A DNA stretch of 64,000 nt from Chlorobiota bacterium (lineage in GTDB: Bacteria; Bacteroidota; Ignavibacteria; Kapaibacteriales; NICIL-2). Of the stretch, positions 61,724-64,000 are shown one piece after another (position 1 is the first letter of the stretch; each line of letters starts with the position of its first letter). A program made the translations under genes and the position numbers. Under the pieces are notes generated by a model. That model worked only from the letters and a program-made list of their open reading frames with translations. It was not told where the DNA came from and ran no database searches. Where the stretch lies: positions 186,001-250,000 of the forward strand of contig JAOAGY010000032.1 in assembly GCA_026415505.1 (NCBI GenBank), read 5' to 3'.

Positions 61724-63580
61724 TTATTCCCCCACTGTGTAGAGTTGCTCGATAACGGCAGCATATCGCTTGATGATTTCGTTTCGCTTGGGTTTGAGAG
61801 TCGGTGTGAGCAACCCGTTTTCGACAGTGAACGGTTCAGGAATGAGCGCGAAACGTCGAACGCGCTCGTATTTGGCTAAGTCCCGCTGTGCATGCTCGAC
61901 TTCTCGTTGGAGAATACCGATGAGCTTGGTGTCGTTGCAAAGGTCTGTAAGCGGGGGTTCGGCGTCGAGACCGTTCGCCTGTGCGATCGTCCGAAGCACA
62001 TCTTCATCCGGAACGATGATCGCGGCACAGTACGGGCGCCCATCACCGACAACAACGACGTTTCGAATGAACGACAGTTTCCCCAATGCGCTTTCGACCG
62101 CCTGCGGTGCGACATTTTTCCCGCCACTTGTAACGATCAAGTTTTTGATACGATCGGTGATTTTGAGATTACCTTTTGCTGTCCACTGACCAATGTCGCC
62201 GGTGTGTAGCCAGCCATCGGAGTCTATCGCCTCGGCAGTCGCTGTAGGATCGCGCCAATAGCCCCGCATGATGTTCGGTCCGCGCGCGAGGATTTCGCCC
62301 CCATCCGCGATACGGATTTCTATACCTGGCAACGGTTTGCCGACTGTACCGAATTCGTTGTCGTCGAGACGATTGACAGTCAACACCGGCGATGCTTCGG
62401 TCAGTCCATACCCTTCGAGGATTGGCAAACCGATTGCCCAGAAAAAGCGGTTGGTATCCTCAGGAAGCGCTCCACCCCCCGAAACGAAGAATCGTAGTCG
62501 TCCACCGACCGCATGTCGAATTTTCCGAAATACCAACCGATCGGCAACGCGATAACTCAGTTCAGTCAATAGCGATGAAGTTCCACGTTCGATCTCAGCA
62601 ATTCGACGCATTCCTACACCCATCGCCCACTCGAAGAGCCGACGCTTCATCGGAGATTGATTCGACATCCGAGCATAGAGTCCGGCGCGCATGCGCTCGA
62701 ACAACTGTGGTACGCTTGTCATCAATGTCGGTCGCACTTCTTGCAGATTCGTGCGTACCGTATCGAGCGATTCTGCGAACGCAGTCGTTGCACCGCTGGC
62801 AAACGCTATGTAGAAGCCCGTTGTACGCTCGTAGGAATGGCACATCGGTAAGTAGGACAGGAATACATCGCTCGGACCGACCTCGATTACTTGGCGTGCA
62901 GCTTCAACGTTCGACAAAATGTTACGATGGGTCAACATGACTCCTTTCGGTACGCCGGTCGTGCCACTCGTGTAGATGATCGTGCACAAGTCATCGGGAC
63001 GCGTCCGAGCAAGGCACTCAGCGACGAAGTGCTCGCGGTCGCGTTCAGACAGAAGCTTTTCGCCACGTTCGATGAGCTGCCGGATGGAATACACCGGGAT
63101 ACTTCTGCCTGTCGAGGAGCCTTCAGTCATTTGCCCGGCAACGTCGTCGAAGACAACGATACCCTCGAGGGTTTCCAATTCGTCGGAGAGAGAGATAAGT
63201 TTATCGAGCTGAAACCGTGATGAAACGGCTGCCAGTGTTGCCTGCGAATGGTTGACGATGTATGCAATTTGCTTTGCCGTCAAGGTGGGAAATACCGGCA
63301 CATCGACACCACCGGCAAGAAGTGTTGCAAAGTCCGTCAGAACCCACTCGTAACGATTCTCTGAAACGATCACGATACGATCACCCGACTCTAATCCGAG
63401 CGAATCGAGCGCAGCGGCGTATGCTTCCACATCACGGCGCAATTGACTGTAAGTGATGCCAATGTAGCGTCCATTGCGTTTGTGCAGATAGGCAGCGCGC
63501 TGTTCTCTGCTGTATCTGTCGGTCACGCTGCAGAACATTTGCGGGATTGTCGCCATCGGAGACTCTGGTGAATGCATCAT
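61724..63580 (-). CDS. Long-chain fatty acid--CoA ligase (AMP-forming)
   Basis: A 618-residue adenylate-forming enzyme of the FAA1/FadD15 type, activating long-chain fatty acids to acyl-CoA. The AMP-binding motif is [26 protein letters not shown], the hinge [10 protein letters not shown] and [19 protein letters not shown] follow, and TPTLKPKRN holds the terminal lysine region. Length and motifs are complete. Two adjacent ATG codons (63580, 63577) are possible starts. It is divergent from the methylmalonyl-CoA mutase gene across 109 bases that hold an inverted repeat. Confidence 0.93.
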   Translation of the reverse strand: MMHSPESPMATIPQMFCSVTDRYSREQRAAYLHKRNGRYIGITYSQLRRDVEAYAAALDSLGLESGDRIVIVSENRYEWVLTDFATLLAGGVDVPVFPTLTAKQIAYIVNHSQATLAAVSSRFQLDKLISLSDELETLEGIVVFDDVAGQMTEGSSTGRSIPVYSIRQLIERGEKLLSERDREHFVAECLARTRPDDLCTIIYTSGTTGVPKGVMLTHRNILSNVEAARQVIEVGPSDVFLSYLPMCHSYERTTGFYIAFASGATTAFAESLDTVRTNLQEVRPTLMTSVPQLFERMRAGLYARMSNQSPMKRRLFEWAMGVGMRRIAEIERGTSSLLTELSYRVADRLVFRKIRHAVGGRLRFFVSGGGALPEDTNRFFWAIGLPILEGYGLTEASPVLTVNRLDDNEFGTVGKPLPGIEIRIADGGEILARGPNIMRGYWRDPTATAEAIDSDGWLHTGDIGQWTAKGNLKITDRIKNLIVTSGGKNVAPQAVESALGKLSFIRNVVVVGDGRPYCAAIIVPDEDVLRTIAQANGLDAEPPLTDLCNDTKLIGILQREVEHAQRDLAKYERVRRFALIPEPFTVENGLLTPTLKPKRNEIIKRYAAVIEQLYTVGE

Positions 63581-63586
63581 CCCAAG

Positions 63587-63610
63587 CGAAATTTACAATG
63601 GGAAATTTCG
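63587..63610. promoter_or_regulatory. Inverted repeat between the acyl-CoA ligase and methylmalonyl-CoA mutase genes
   Basis: CGAAATTT (63587-63594) and AAATTTCG (63603-63610) are exact complements separated by eight bases. The dyad lies six bases upstream of the ligase ATG and 80 bases before the mutase ATG. On the minus strand it includes TAAATTTC, one base off the TAnnTTTG promoter element. Such a site could bind a dimeric regulator of fatty-acid metabolism. Confidence 0.4.
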
Positions 63611-63689
63611 TCCTCTCTCCGCAAATACCGCAGTAACTTCGCCAACGTATCCGAAATGTTATGTTGAACTGGGCAGCAATCGCCTACCT

Positions 63690-64000
63690 ATGACGCTCGA
63701 ACAGTGGAAAGAACGTGCACAGCGCGAATTGGGTGAACGTCCGTTGGACTCGCTTCAATGGAAAACGCCCGAGGGAATACTCGTCAAGCCGCTGTACACA
63801 GAAGAGGACCTGGAAAAAATCGAACATCACCGAAGCTTGCCAGGATTCTTCCCGTATGTCCGCGGACCCTATGCGACAATGTATGCCAACCGCCCGTGGA
63901 CGATCCGGCAATACGCCGGATTCTCGACAGCAGCGGAATCCAATGCATTCTACAAAAAAGCACTCGCACAGGGACAGACGGGATTGTCGGTGGCTTTCGA
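63690..64000 (+). CDS. Methylmalonyl-CoA mutase large subunit, 5' end (runs off the window)
   Basis: Only the first 103 codons are present; the reading frame continues past base 64000. The segment [20 protein letters not shown] followed by [19 protein letters not shown] is diagnostic for the acyl-CoA-binding barrel of methylmalonyl-CoA mutase. This B12-dependent enzyme interconverts methylmalonyl- and succinyl-CoA. The ATG at 63690 gives the usual N-terminus. A gene order of mutase next to acyl-CoA carboxylase and ligase suggests a propionyl-CoA/methylmalonyl-CoA pathway feeding the TCA cycle. Related mutases acting on other acyl-CoAs cannot be excluded from this fragment. Confidence 0.9.
   Translation, partial: MTLEQWKERAQRELGERPLDSLQWKTPEGILVKPLYTEEDLEKIEHHRSLPGFFPYVRGPYATMYANRPWTIRQYAGFSTAAESNAFYKKALAQGQTGLSVAF

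Overview
The window is about 64 kb of chromosome from a Gram-negative bacterium with an outer membrane. LPS genes (kdsA, lptC), a TolC-type export operon, Omp85-like and OmpA-like proteins and several lipoproteins all point that way. Four further signs suggest the Bacteroidota/Chlorobiota/Kapabacteria side of the FCB group, an inference not tested by any search. These are a PorX-type regulator of type IX secretion, a subtilase ending in a type-IX-like sorting tail, a CxxxY-type CcmE, and a recurring TAnnTTTG promoter element. Genes are very tightly packed. Many neighbours share ATGA or TGATG start/stop overlaps, convergent genes are 7-23 bases apart or overlap, and the longest intergenic stretch I find is about 200 bases. 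I see no tRNA, rRNA, CRISPR array, insertion sequence or prophage.

Layout. 0-5.3 kb (minus): phoH, a pair of coiled-coil lipoproteins (one with LysM), a Ppx/GppA phosphatase, prmA and a secreted M28 peptidase. 5.4-6.3 kb (plus): a small YtxH/DUF948-like envelope pair. 6.3-9.6 kb (minus): a DUF6580 membrane protein, the YfiH/PgeF purine phosphorylase family protein and comEC. 9.6-14.4 kb (plus): rpmB, a TPR protein, motA, motB and a degenerate response-regulator/HD-GYP protein. 14.4-20.5 kb (minus): a 1033-residue fusion of metallopeptidase, beta-propeller and Omp85-like barrel, then a SirB1-like protein, a LOG-family protein and a YgfZ-like protein. 20.5-29.6 kb: a secreted subtilase and an SDR (plus), a penicillin-acylase family hydrolase (minus), and the 1229-residue E1/E2-fused 2-oxoglutarate dehydrogenase (plus).

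29.7-35.8 kb (minus): an operon of a PTS EIIA, hisS, an unknown protein and a histidine kinase, followed by a fused sugar-nucleotidyltransferase/phosphomannomutase. 35.9-43.7 kb (plus): a nucleoside-diphosphate-sugar epimerase, an OmpA-like protein with two OmpA domains, and a three-gene ABC/HlyD/TolC exporter. 43.6-46.3 kb (minus): kdsA, lptC, tpiA and pgsA. 46.5-49 kb (plus): ftsK. 49-59.9 kb (minus): porX, tsaE, an aminotransferase, ccmC, ccmD, ccmE, ccmF, recF, a DciA-like gene and gyrB. 60-63.6 kb (minus): an acyl-CoA carboxylase beta subunit and a long-chain acyl-CoA ligase. A methylmalonyl-CoA mutase gene (plus) runs off the right edge.

Taken together these genes suggest an aerobic or respiring cell. 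It makes c-type cytochromes, has a TCA cycle using the fused KGD-type enzyme, activates fatty acids, and probably handles propionyl-CoA through methylmalonyl-CoA. The more unusual material is in the envelope and secretion genes: the metallopeptidase-propeller-barrel fusion, the double-OmpA protein beside an orphan exporter, the PorX gene with a stem-loop against its start codon, and the MotAB stator pair next to an inactivated-looking HD-GYP protein.
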